DNA from: Streptomyces deccanensis
Lineage (GTDB): Bacteria; Actinomycetota; Actinomycetes; Streptomycetales; Streptomycetaceae
Direction: 5' to 3'
NCBI RefSeq assembly: GCF_022385335.1
Contig: NZ_CP092431.1
Location: 6,448,001 to 6,512,000 of the forward strand
Length of the DNA stretch: 64,000 nt
Both the position numbers and the translations under genes were made by a program. Positions 9,611 to 19,914 of this stretch are shown piece by piece. The stretch's first letter is position 1. Each line of letters begins with the position of its first letter. Under the pieces are notes generated by a model. The model did not search any database, had not been told where the DNA came from, and worked only from the letters and a program-made list of their open reading frames with translations.

Positions 9611-11059
9611 ATGTCAGCCGAGCCCCTCTCCCACGAGTCCACCGCCTTCCGTGCCGCCCTCGATGTGATCCGCGCCGTCGAGCCGCGCGTGGCCGACGCC
9701 ATCGGCCAGGAGGTCACCGACCAGCGCGAGATGCTCAAGCTGATCGCCTCCGAGAACTACGCCTCCCCAGCCACCCTCCTCACCATGGGCAACTGGTTCA
9801 GCGACAAGTACGCCGAGGGCACCGTCGGCCGCCGCTTCTACGCCGGCTGTCGCAACGTCGACACCGTCGAGTCCCTCGCCGCCGAGCACGCCAAGGAACT
9901 CTTCGGCGCCCGCCACGCCTACGTCCAGCCGCACTCCGGCATCGACGCCAACCTGGTCGCCTTCTGGTCCGTCCTCGCCGACCGGGTCGAGGCCCCCTTC
10001 CTGGAGAAGGCCGGCGCCCGCCAGGTCAACGACCTCTCCGACGCCGACTGGGCCGAACTCCGCCAGGCCTTCGGCAACCAGCGCATGCTCGGCATGTCCC
10101 TGGACGCCGGCGGCCACCTCACCCACGGCTTCCGCCCGAACATCTCCGGCAAGATGTTCGACCAGCGCTCCTACGGCACCGACCCCGCCACCGGCCTCAT
10201 CGACTACGAGGCCCTGCGCACCTCCGCCCGTGACTTCAAGCCGCTGATCATCGTCGCCGGTTACTCCGCCTACCCCCGTCTGGTGAACTTCCGGATCATG
10301 CGCGAGATCGCCGACGAGGTCGGCGCCACGCTCATGGTGGACATGGCGCACTTCGCGGGCCTCGTCGCCGGCAAGGTCCTCACCGGCGACTTCGACCCCG
10401 TACCGCACGCCCAGATCGTCACCACGACCACCCACAAGTCGCTGCGCGGTCCGCGCGGCGGCATGGTCCTGTGCGACGACTCCCTCAAGGACCAGGTCGA
10501 CCGGGGCTGCCCGATGGTCCTCGGCGGCCCCCTTCCGCACGTCATGGCCGCCAAGGCCGTCGCCCTCGCCGAGGCCCGTCAGCCCGCCTTCCAGGACTAC
10601 GCCCAGCGCATCGTCGACAACTCCCGCGCCCTCGCCGAGGGATTGATGCGTCGTGGAGCCACCCTGGTCACCGGCGGTACCGACAACCACCTCAACCTGA
10701 TCGACGTCGCCACCTCCTACGGTCTCACCGGCCGCCAGGCCGAGGCCGCGCTGCTCGACTCCGGCATCGTCACCAACCGCAACGCCATCCCGGCCGACCC
10801 GAACGGCGCCTGGTACACCTCCGGCATCCGCATCGGCACGCCCGCGCTGACCACGCGTGGGCTCGGCACCGGCGAGATGGACGAGGTCGCCGGCCTCATC
10901 GACCGTGTCCTCACCACCACCGAGCCCGGCACCACCAAGTCGGGCGCCCCCTCCAAGGCCCAGCACGTCCTCGACGCGAAGGTCGCTGACGAGATCTCCC
11001 GTCGCGCCACCGACCTCGTCGCGGGCTTCCCGCTGTACCCGGAGATCGACCTCGGCTGA
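9611..11059 (+). CDS. glyA: Serine hydroxymethyltransferase, long form
   Basis: A 482-residue PLP enzyme converting serine and tetrahydrofolate into glycine and methylene-THF. Family blocks seen: [49 protein letters not shown], and the PLP lysine 276 in [15 protein letters not shown]. The usual bacterial enzyme has about 420 residues; the extra length is mainly an insertion between the HSGIDANL block and [12 protein letters not shown] (about residues 128-160, [23 protein letters not shown] in part). GGAGG precedes the ATG. A ZTP riboswitch in the leader ties it to folate and purine status. Confidence 0.96.
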   Translation: MSAEPLSHESTAFRAALDVIRAVEPRVADAIGQEVTDQREMLKLIASENYASPATLLTMGNWFSDKYAEGTVGRRFYAGCRNVDTVESLAAEHAKELFGARHAYVQPHSGIDANLVAFWSVLADRVEAPFLEKAGARQVNDLSDADWAELRQAFGNQRMLGMSLDAGGHLTHGFRPNISGKMFDQRSYGTDPATGLIDYEALRTSARDFKPLIIVAGYSAYPRLVNFRIMREIADEVGATLMVDMAHFAGLVAGKVLTGDFDPVPHAQIVTTTTHKSLRGPRGGMVLCDDSLKDQVDRGCPMVLGGPLPHVMAAKAVALAEARQPAFQDYAQRIVDNSRALAEGLMRRGATLVTGGTDNHLNLIDVATSYGLTGRQAEAALLDSGIVTNRNAIPADPNGAWYTSGIRIGTPALTTRGLGTGEMDEVAGLIDRVLTTTEPGTTKSGAPSKAQHVLDAKVADEISRRATDLVAGFPLYPEIDLG

Positions 11060-11137
11060 CCCGGCCGACCTGGCCGACCTGCTGTGCGCCTCCTGACCGG
11101 CTCCTGACCGCCCCTGGCTCCTACCGGCGGTCGTCAG

Positions 11138-11905
11138 TCAGGCGTCCAGCAGCTCCTGACGAGGCCCCTGCGGCGGCCCGGACCCGTTCCGGGCTGCCGC
11201 GCGGCGCAGGAGGAGCGTGGCACCGCCGGAGCCGAGGAGCAGGCCCACGGCCAGGGCGGGTATCGCCCAGTGGGCACGGTCGGTCAGGCCGGGTGTGCCG
11301 GTCGCGGCCCTGACCTCGGCGGACGTCCCGGCGGCGCCTGCCGCGGGCCTGCCCGTCGCGTCGCTCGAAGGTGGCTCGTCCCGCACGAGGGCGCCGGAGT
11401 CCGGATCGCCCTGGGCCGCGCCCAGGATCTCCAGGCCGGTGAGAAGCTTCCCCAGCTGGTCCGGCTGCTTCGCCCGGTGCCAGACGCCGTCGCCCGGGGC
11501 GCCCGAGGTCTCCTCACCGGTGATGAGCGTCGTGTGGATCCAGATGTCCTTGGTGTCCGGCGCGGCCGTGTAGACCCGGTCCAGCCGCCACGGCGTCACG
11601 TCGTGGACCATCCACGTCACGCTGACCATGTCGCTGATCTGCTCCCCCCATATCTCCTCCCGACCCCACTTCGGGGCCTCCTCGCGGCTCCGGTCGAGCT
11701 CGCTGCCCGCAGGGGCGAGGAGCCTCTCCAGGTCGCCGTACTCCCGCTGTGTGCCGTACAGCGAGGCCGTCCGCTGACTGGTCGGAGAGACCAGCAGCAC
11801 GCTGGTCGGCCCGCCCGCCACCGATGGCGGAGCCCCCAGCAGTACCAAGGCGAACGCCCCCAGCAACGCGCCCACCGCCGCCGTCAGTTGTCGCAGTCCA
11901 CGCAT
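11138..11905 (-). CDS. Secreted membrane-anchored protein, unknown function
   Basis: A 255-residue protein. The N-terminal signal peptide (MRGLRQLTAAVGALLGAFAL) ends near APPSVAGG. An extracellular domain of about 150 residues (VLLVSPTSQRTASLYGTQ, YGDLERLLAP) follows, then a Pro/Ala linker, and a C-terminal membrane helix (about 215-238) with a basic tail RRAAARNG. This is type I topology with an outer domain of unknown family. It lies downstream of an ECF sigma factor and its membrane partner on the same strand (97 bp after), suggesting a third member of that signalling unit. Confidence 0.7.
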   Translation of the reverse strand: MRGLRQLTAAVGALLGAFALVLLGAPPSVAGGPTSVLLVSPTSQRTASLYGTQREYGDLERLLAPAGSELDRSREEAPKWGREEIWGEQISDMVSVTWMVHDVTPWRLDRVYTAAPDTKDIWIHTTLITGEETSGAPGDGVWHRAKQPDQLGKLLTGLEILGAAQGDPDSGALVRDEPPSSDATGRPAAGAAGTSAEVRAATGTPGLTDRAHWAIPALAVGLLLGSGGATLLLRRAAARNGSGPPQGPRQELLDA

Positions 11906-12005
11906 CCGACACCCCCGATCGATCCCGGTGCGGCCCTCCCGCACTCGCGGTGTCATTCCTGGTACACCGCTCGACCCGCCGGGGTTCCCATCCGAACGGC
12001 ACCGA

Positions 12006-12993
12006 TCAGTCCAGCGAGTCCGCGATCTCCCGCGCCCGCGCCTTCGACTCCACGCCCTCCAGCCGCAGCGTGAACGCGTCGTCATGGACCCACAGCAGGG
12101 TGGGCCCCGCCGTGCGCTCCGAGCGGGTGTAGCGGGAGCCGTCCTCGGAGGTCATCCAGAAGCGCAGCAGGTGGGGCTCGGGGAACCACAGGGCGTGGTG
12201 CGCGCCCCCGCCCAGCTCGACCCACTCGACGGCTTGCTCGCCCGCCACGGTCTTGCCGTACTCGGGGGCCAGCCGGGCGGCGTACTCGTCGAGCCGGACG
12301 GTCCCTCCTCGCTCCTCCCAGCAGAGGGTGATCACGAAGCGGTCCTTCGGCGCACGTGTCACGGACACCGCGTCCGGGGTGCCCAGCGCGCCCGGCACGA
12401 GCGGAGCGAACCCGGCCCGCCGCGCGGCCTCGGTGAGCGAGACCGGGTCCGGGCATCCGGGCACCCCCGCGCCCGGTGAGGGCGTCGCCGACGGGTCGTA
12501 CCGCACCTCGACCCCGCCGAAGCGGAACCAGTCGGCCACCGCCGCCCGCACCGGAGGGGTGAGGACGAGGGCCGTGAGCAGCCCGCACAGCGCGGCGATC
12601 AGCGCGCGCCACCGCGTGCGGGCCCACCGGCGCACCGCCCCCAGCCGCTCTCCGGCCCCCAGCCGCTCTCCGGCCCCCGGCGGCCCGACCCCCGGCGGCT
12701 CGGCCACCGGGGTCGGCACCCGCTCGGCGAGTATCTGCTGCAGAACGCGCTCGACCATGGTCTCGTCGCCGTCGCTCCCCGGCCGGTCCAGCGCCCGCCC
12801 GAGCGCCCGCAGCTCCCCGGTCAACCGGGCGTCACGCCCCTCACCCTCACCCTCGGAGCCGGAGCCGGAGCCGGGACCGGAGGCGTCCCGCCACGGTCCT
12901 CGCCCTCGCGCGTCGGCACGCCCCGGGTGCCCCGTACGACCACCGTCCTCGCCCCGCTGCTCTCCCGCTCCCCGCTCCCCGCCCCCGTCCGGC

Positions 12994-13010
<17 letters not shown>
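12006..13010 (-). CDS. Membrane partner of ECF sigma factor (putative anti-sigma)
   Basis: A 334-residue protein overlapping the end of the upstream ECF sigma gene by 17 bp, so the two are translationally coupled. A low-complexity Gly/Glu/Arg N-terminus is followed by a short helical region (ETMVERVLQQILAERVP), one membrane helix (about 137-157, ALIAALCGLLTALVLTPPV) and an extracellular domain of about 175 residues (DWFRFGGVEVRYD to the end). The classical zinc anti-sigma H-x3-C-x2-C motif is absent. Position and topology suggest it restrains the sigma factor (inference). The start could also be the GTG three codons further in. Confidence 0.75.
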
Positions 13011-14731
<1,721 letters not shown>

Positions 14732-14930
14732 GCCGCACCACCTCTGCCCCCGAGCGCCTCTCGCACCACCGCTCGCACCACCGACAGCGCCACACATCAC
14801 TCCCGCTGCGCCTGCCGGGAGGACCGCCGTGGCCGTACAGTCGATATCCGGTACGACCGACAGTCAGAACGACCGACAGTCCGTACGACCGGCGACCGTC
14901 ACGACGGGCCGTGGCTGACAAGCACGACGA

Positions 14931-14970
14931 ACTCGCACGACACGACGACAACTCGCACGACACGACGACA
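14931..14970 (+). repeat. Perfect tandem 20-bp direct repeat
   Basis: ACTCGCACGACACGACGACA occurs twice head to tail (14931-14950, 14951-14970), directly abutting the GGAG ribosome site of the next gene. A looser ACGACCGACAGT repeat lies just upstream (14853-14882). Confidence 0.85.
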
Positions 14971-14979
14971 GGAGACGAC

Positions 14980-15561
14980 GTGGGGACCGTAACGATCGGT
15001 GTGTCGATCGCGGTCCCGGAGCCCCACGGCAGCCAGCTCCAGGAGCGGCGCACGGGTTTCGGCGACGCCGCGGCTCACGGCATCCCCACCCATGTCACGC
15101 TGTTGCCGCCGACCGAGGTCGAGGACACCGACATCCCGGCGATCGAGCAGCACCTCCGTGAGGTCGCGGCGGCCGGGCGGCCCTTCCCGATGCGGCTGGC
15201 CGGCACGGGCACCTTCCGCCCGCTGTCGCCCGTCGTGTACGTGCGGGTCGTCGAGGGGGCCGAGGCCTGCACCTGGTTGCAGAAGCAGGTCCGGGACGCG
15301 TCGGGGCCGGTGGCACGCGAGTTGAACTTCCCGTACCACCCGCATGTCACCGTGGCGCACGGCATCGCCGAGGAGGCGATGGACCGGGCGTTCGAGGAGC
15401 TCGCCGAGTACGAGGCCGAGTGGCCCTGCACCGGGTTCGCGCTCTACGAGCAGGGATCCGACGGGGTCTGGCGCAAGCTGCGGGAGTTCGTGTTCGGCGG
15501 GTCCGTCGTGCCGCCGCAGGCGGGGGCGCCCGTCGGGGACACGACGCTTCCCGCGCGGTGA
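14980..15561 (+). CDS. 2H phosphoesterase / 2'-5' RNA ligase family protein
   Basis: A 193-residue protein with the two H-x-T motifs of the 2H phosphoesterase superfamily: HVTLL in the first half and HVTVAHG in the second, each preceded by a hydrophobic strand. The family acts on 2',3'-cyclic or 2'-5' nucleotide links; the substrate here is unknown. The GTG at 14980 is chosen because GGAGACGAC precedes it and the fold starts at once (GTVTIGVSIAVPEP). An in-frame GTG at 14911 would translate a 20-bp tandem repeat into a low-complexity His/Asp/Thr leader and is less likely. Confidence 0.82.
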   Translation: MGTVTIGVSIAVPEPHGSQLQERRTGFGDAAAHGIPTHVTLLPPTEVEDTDIPAIEQHLREVAAAGRPFPMRLAGTGTFRPLSPVVYVRVVEGAEACTWLQKQVRDASGPVARELNFPYHPHVTVAHGIAEEAMDRAFEELAEYEAEWPCTGFALYEQGSDGVWRKLREFVFGGSVVPPQAGAPVGDTTLPAR

Positions 15562-15632
15562 GCGGGTGCGCCGCCCAGTAGGCGGATCGCTCCGGAAAGG
15601 GTGGTCCTCTCGGGGCGCCGCCCCGGCAGGTC

Positions 15633-16388
15633 CTACAGCGGCAGGCGGCGGAACACAGCCCTCGGTACGTGCCTCAGGGCCGTCATCACCAGGCGTAGGG
15701 AACCCGGCACCCAGACCATCTCCGAGCGGCGCCGCAGCCCCAGTTCGATGGCGGCGGCCACGGCCTCCGGCGTCGTGGCGAAGGGGCTCTCCGGGCGGCC
15801 CGCCGTCATGCTCGTGCGGACGAAGCCGGGGCGGACGAGCATGACGTGGGCGCCGGTGCCGTGCAGGGCGTCGCCCAGGCCCTGGGTGAAGGTGTCGAGG
15901 CCGGCCTTGCTGGAGCCGTAGATGAAGTTGGAGCGGCGGGCCCGTTCGGCGGCGACGGAGGACAGCACGACCAGGGAGCCGTGGCCCTGCGCCTGGAGCG
16001 CCCGCGCGCACACCAGGGCGGACGAGACGGCGCCGGTGTAGTTGGTCTGCGCGACGCGCGCGGCGGACACCGGGTCGCGTTCGTCGTTCGCCTGGTCGCC
16101 GAGGACACCGAAGGCGAGAAGGACCATGTCGATGTCGCCCTCGGCGAAGACCTTGCCGAGGACCGCCTCGTGCGACTCGGGGTCGAGCGCGTCGAAGGTG
16201 ATGGTGTGGGTCTCCGCACCGAGGCCGCGCAGATGGGTGGCCGCGTTCTCCAGGTCCTGCGACGGGCGCCCGGCCAGCCACACCGTGCGGGTGCGGCGGG
16301 CGATCAGACGGCGTGCCGTGGCGAGCGCGATGTCCGACGTTCCGCCGAGGATCAGCAGGGACTGGGGGGTGCCGAAGGCGTCCTTCAT
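15633..16388 (-). CDS. dprE2: Decaprenylphospho-beta-D-erythro-pentofuranosid-2-ulose 2-reductase-like SDR
   Basis: A 251-residue short-chain dehydrogenase. The NAD(P) loop is LGGTSDIALATARRLIAR, the active-site serine lies in VVLSSVAAERARRSNF, and the YGSSKAG motif supplies Tyr and Lys. These blocks and the adjacency to dprE1 identify the DprE2 group, which with DprE1 epimerises polyprenylphosphoryl-ribose to -arabinose. Family members usually pair with dprE1, which lies 56 bp upstream on the same strand. GGAG is placed eight bases before the ATG. An alternative is a general SDR, but the neighbour argues against that. Confidence 0.85.
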   Translation of the reverse strand: MKDAFGTPQSLLILGGTSDIALATARRLIARRTRTVWLAGRPSQDLENAATHLRGLGAETHTITFDALDPESHEAVLGKVFAEGDIDMVLLAFGVLGDQANDERDPVSAARVAQTNYTGAVSSALVCARALQAQGHGSLVVLSSVAAERARRSNFIYGSSKAGLDTFTQGLGDALHGTGAHVMLVRPGFVRTSMTAGRPESPFATTPEAVAAAIELGLRRRSEMVWVPGSLRLVMTALRHVPRAVFRRLPL

Positions 16389-16444
16389 GACAGCTCCTGG
16401 GTGTGGGGGGGACAGAGGCGCGCACCGCGCGCGGAGCACCGCGC

Positions 16445-18067
16445 TCACAGGCCGAGGCGGCGGGACAGGTCCGACACGAAGACCCCGCCCGGGTCCAACT
16501 CCTGCCGCAGTGCGCGGAATTCGGGGAGCCTCGGATACATCGAGGCCAGCAGTTCGGGCCGTAGACGGGCGTCCTTCGCCAGGTAGACACGGCCGGACGC
16601 GGCCGCGACCTCCTCGTCGAGCGAGTCCAGGAAGGCGCCCAGACCGGGCATGCTCGCCGGGATGTCCAGAGCGAGGGTCCAGCCGGGCATCGGAAAGGAC
16701 AGCCAGCCGGGGTCGCCCTCGCCGAACCGCTTCAGGACGGCGAGGAAGGAGGGGCAGCGGCGTGCGGAGATCCGGGCCACGATCCGGCGCAGGGTCTCCT
16801 CCCGGCCGTGTCCGACGACGAACTGGTACTGGACGAAGCCGGACCGGCCGTAGAGCCGGTTCCAGTGCGGGACTCCGTCTAGGGGGTGGAAGAAGGTGGA
16901 GAGCCGCTGGAGTTCGTCGGTGCGGGCCCGGGGCGCCCGGCGGTACCAGAGCTCGTTGAAGAGCCCCATGGCCGTGCGGCCGAGGAGACCGTCGGGGACG
17001 AAGGAGGGGGCGGCGGGAAAGCGGGGCGTCCGGAACTCCAACGGCCCCCCCGCGGGCACGTTCCTCCGGAACCGGAACGGCAACGGCAACGACGACGGCA
17101 ACGACGGCAACGGGAACGCGTCACCGAACGGGGATCGCCCCCCACGCGCGCGCGTGGACGCCCGCCACGGCGCCCCCGGCTCCGGTGTCCTCGTCGACGA
17201 CCGAGGATCGTTGCCGTGCCGCAGTGCCTCCAGTGCGTCCAGGGGCGCGTGATCGCCGCGGGTGAGTACCGCCCGGCCGGTCGCGGCGCCCCTGGCGAGC
17301 AGGTCGATCCAGGCGACCGAATAGCGGTAGTAGCGGTCCGTGGCGGTCAGGCGGGCGAGGAGGTCGTCGAGGTCGCGCGCGCGTTCGGTGTCGACGCACA
17401 TCCAGGACGTCTCGACGGGGAGGAGGCGGACGGTCGCGGTGAGGATGACGCCGGTGAGGCCCATGCCGCCGGCCGTGGCGTCGAAGAGCGGGGTGCCGGG
17501 GACGACCGTGCGGATCTCGCCGTCGGCCGTGAGCAGGTCGAGGGAGAGCACATGGCGGGCGAACGACCCGGAGACATGGTGGTTCTTGCCGTGGATGTCG
17601 GCCGCGATCGCGCCGCCGACGGTCACCTGACGCGTCCCCGGGGTCACCGGCACGAACCAGCCCAGGGGGAGCAGGACCTCCATCAGCCGATGCAGCGAGA
17701 CGCCCGCGTCGCACAGCACGGTGCCGCCGTCCGCGTCGATGGCGTGGACGCGATCGAGGCCGGTCATGTCGAGGACGGCGCCGCCCGCGTTCTGCGCCGC
17801 GTCCCCGTACGCCCGCCCCAGCCCTCGGGCGATCCCGCCGCGCGCCCCGTGCGCCCCGCACGCCCGTACGGCGGCCGCGGCCTCTTCGTAGGTCCGCGGG
17901 CGGAGCAGCCTGGCGGCGGTCGGGGCGGTACGGCCCCAGCCGGTGACCGTGACGGGAGCGGAGGCGGGGCCGGGACCCGGGACAGGGGCGGGGACGGAGG
18001 CAGGGACGGGGCGGCGGGGGCCGGCGGGCGGGGGAGCCGGGGAGGTCGAGGCGGCGTCGGCTGGCAT
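16445..18067 (-). CDS. dprE1: Decaprenylphosphoryl-beta-D-ribose oxidase-like FAD enzyme
   Basis: A 540-residue FAD-binding oxidoreductase (VAO fold). The FAD region contains RGLGRAYGDAAQN, PVTPGTRQVTVGGAIAADIHGKNHH and GGMGLTGVILTATVRL; the C-terminal part contains YGRSGFVQYQFVV, FLAVLKRFGEGDPG and DPGGVFVSDLSRRLGL. It matches DprE1, which oxidises the ribose 2'-OH of polyprenylphosphoryl-ribose. The position of the mycobacterial benzothiazinone-reactive cysteine (FCQYQF, as remembered) holds Val412. A low-complexity Pro/Ser/Leu insertion lies around residues 295-340. The first 40 residues are Pro/Ala-rich. Divergent from PAP2/UbiA genes. Confidence 0.88.
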   Translation of the reverse strand: MPADAASTSPAPPPAGPRRPVPASVPAPVPGPGPASAPVTVTGWGRTAPTAARLLRPRTYEEAAAAVRACGAHGARGGIARGLGRAYGDAAQNAGGAVLDMTGLDRVHAIDADGGTVLCDAGVSLHRLMEVLLPLGWFVPVTPGTRQVTVGGAIAADIHGKNHHVSGSFARHVLSLDLLTADGEIRTVVPGTPLFDATAGGMGLTGVILTATVRLLPVETSWMCVDTERARDLDDLLARLTATDRYYRYSVAWIDLLARGAATGRAVLTRGDHAPLDALEALRHGNDPRSSTRTPEPGAPWRASTRARGGRSPFGDAFPLPSLPSSLPLPFRFRRNVPAGGPLEFRTPRFPAAPSFVPDGLLGRTAMGLFNELWYRRAPRARTDELQRLSTFFHPLDGVPHWNRLYGRSGFVQYQFVVGHGREETLRRIVARISARRCPSFLAVLKRFGEGDPGWLSFPMPGWTLALDIPASMPGLGAFLDSLDEEVAAASGRVYLAKDARLRPELLASMYPRLPEFRALRQELDPGGVFVSDLSRRLGL

Positions 18068-18210
18068 GCTCGCGACCGTATCGCCGCGTATGCGGAGGAT
18101 TCGGGCGCGTCGGCACGGCCGCTCTGTCGCCTCACCGAAATGGGTGATTAGTGGGATGTCGTTCAAGATTGCCGTAGCTCCGACCCGGTCGCCTACGAGA
18201 GTGGCGTCGC

Positions 18211-18753
18211 ATGGATGAAGTTGACGTCGTCGAGGGTGTGCGGGGACTGGACCGGCGGCTGCTCTCCGCGCTGCACGCCCGTGGTGCCGATCCACGTGTC
18301 GCGAGCGCCGCACGCGGGCTCTCCCGGGTGGGCGAGCACGGCCTGCTGTGGCTCGCCGTCGGCCTTGCGGGCGCCGCCGTCGACCGGGAGCGGCGTCGCG
18401 TGTGGCTGCGTGGCACGGCGCTGACCGCCGGGGCGCATCTGGCCAGCATGGGCGTCAAACGCGTCGTACGACGGCCGCGCCCCGCCCACGTCGAGCCCCT
18501 GGTCCGCACGGTCGGACGGCACTCCTTCCCCAGCTCGCACGCGAGTTCGGCGGCGGCGGCGGTCGCCGTCGTGGCCCACGGAGCCCTGGGCGCCCCGCTG
18601 CTGCTGTCCGCCGCCGCGCCGCTCGCCGCCGCGATGTGCCTGTCCCGGCTCGTCGTCGGCGTGCACTACCCGTCGGACGTGGCGGCGGGGGTCGCCCTCG
18701 GGGCGCTCACGGCACGGCTGGGCGCGCGCTGGGTGGTGAGCGCCGATGACTGA
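18211..18753 (+). CDS. PAP2-family phosphatase
   Basis: A 180-residue membrane phosphatase with all three PAP2 motifs: KRVVRRPRP, FPSSHAS and SRLVVGVHYPSDVAAG. Hydrophobic stretches surround them. In mycobacteria a PAP2 enzyme next to ubiA is proposed to remove the 5-phosphate from decaprenylphosphoryl-5-phosphoribose; the same arrangement is seen here. Its stop codon overlaps the start of the UbiA gene (ATGACTGA), showing translational coupling. Confidence 0.88.
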   Translation: MDEVDVVEGVRGLDRRLLSALHARGADPRVASAARGLSRVGEHGLLWLAVGLAGAAVDRERRRVWLRGTALTAGAHLASMGVKRVVRRPRPAHVEPLVRTVGRHSFPSSHASSAAAAVAVVAHGALGAPLLLSAAAPLAAAMCLSRLVVGVHYPSDVAAGVALGALTARLGARWVVSADD

Positions 18754-19810
18754 ACGCACCGCGACCGGGACCGCGGCAGCCGGGACCGCGGCGACCGGGC
18801 CCATGACGCCCGGCAGCACGACGACCGGGCCCACGGCGAGCGGCCTCGCCGCCCCCGACCGCACCGCGGCAGGGCACACCGGCGTCCTCGAACACCCGGC
18901 GGTTTCCGGCCAGGCGCCACCCCCCAGGGCCGGCCTCATCCGCGGGCTCATCCGGACGACCCGCCCCCGGCAGTGGATCAAGAACACCCTCGTCGTCGCC
19001 GCGCCCGCGGCCGCCGGGGAGCTGTTCACACCCCGCGCACTCGTCCAACTCCCGCTCGTCTTCGTCCTCTTCACGGCCTGCGCCGCCGCCGTGTACCTCG
19101 TCAACGACGCCCGGGACGCCGACGCGGACCGCGCGCACCCCGTCAAGCGTCACCGCCCGGTCGCCGCCGGGCAGGTGCCCGTGCCGGTCGCGTACGGGGT
19201 CGGGGGCGCCCTCGCCGTGCTCGCGCCGCTGGCCGCCGCCTGGCTCTGCCCGCCGTACACCACCGCGCTGCTGACGGCGTACCTCGGCCTCCAACTCGCC
19301 TACTGCGTCAGCCTCAAGCACGTCCTGGTCGTCGATCTGGCGGTCGTCACCACCGGGTTCCTGATGCGGGCGATGATCGGCGGACTCGCGCTGGGCATCC
19401 CGCTCTCGCGCTGGTTCCTGATCACCACCGGGTTCGGCGCGCTGTTCATGGTGGCCGCCAAGCGGTACTCGGAGGCCGTGCAGTTGGCCGACCGGGCCGG
19501 CGCGACCCGGGCCCTGCTCACCGAGTACACCGCCGGATACCTCCGCTTCGTCTGGCAACTGGCCGCCGGTGTCGCCGTACTCGGCTACTGCCTCTGGGCG
19601 CTGGAGGAAGGCGGCGTACCCACCACCGGCGTGCTGCCCTGGCGGCAACTGTCCATGGTCGCCTTCGTCCTGGCCGTCCTCCGCTACGCCGTCTTCGCCG
19701 ACCGGGGCACCGCCGGCGAGCCCGAGGACGTCATCCTGCGCGACCGTGCCCTCACCCTCATCGGACTCGTGTGGCTGACGATGTACGGGCTCGCGGTGGC
19801 GGACTGGTGA
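18746..19810 (+). CDS. UbiA-family decaprenyl-phosphate phosphoribosyltransferase
   Basis: A 354-residue polytopic membrane protein. After a 60-residue Thr/Ala/Gly-rich leader come LIRTTRPRQWIKN, the first Asp-rich motif NDARDADADRAHP, KRYSEAVQL and eight or nine hydrophobic helices. RPRQWIKN and the NDxxDxxxD form are typical of the UbiA subgroup that transfers 5-phosphoribose from PRPP to polyprenyl phosphate (Rv3806c type). With PAP2, DprE1 and DprE2 next door, it would start polyprenyl-phosphoryl-arabinose synthesis. The long leader is unusual and a later start is possible. Confidence 0.85.
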   Translation: MTERTATGTAAAGTAATGPMTPGSTTTGPTASGLAAPDRTAAGHTGVLEHPAVSGQAPPPRAGLIRGLIRTTRPRQWIKNTLVVAAPAAAGELFTPRALVQLPLVFVLFTACAAAVYLVNDARDADADRAHPVKRHRPVAAGQVPVPVAYGVGGALAVLAPLAAAWLCPPYTTALLTAYLGLQLAYCVSLKHVLVVDLAVVTTGFLMRAMIGGLALGIPLSRWFLITTGFGALFMVAAKRYSEAVQLADRAGATRALLTEYTAGYLRFVWQLAAGVAVLGYCLWALEEGGVPTTGVLPWRQLSMVAFVLAVLRYAVFADRGTAGEPEDVILRDRALTLIGLVWLTMYGLAVADW

Positions 19811-19914
19811 GCCGGACGCGGCGGTGCCGGGAGCGATGACGTCCGGAGGGGATCCGTGAACCGGTGTGGGGGTACCCGGTATCGGGTGTCGACGACTGGG
19901 GCAGAGTTCGGATC

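Noticed and set aside
14931..14970. Tandem repeat considered as the start of a CRISPR array
   Set aside because: Only two copies with no spacers between them and no cas genes nearby.
17041..17125. AACGGCAACGACGACGG-like short repeats as a possible regulatory repeat
   Set aside because: They lie inside the dprE1 coding frame and encode a Pro/Ser/Leu-rich loop, so a coding low-complexity insertion explains them.
18774..19839. Long overlapping open frames on both strands across the UbiA gene
   Set aside because: High-GC DNA leaves third positions nearly free of stops. These frames encode Arg/Pro/Gly-rich strings without domains, while the UbiA frame has all family motifs.
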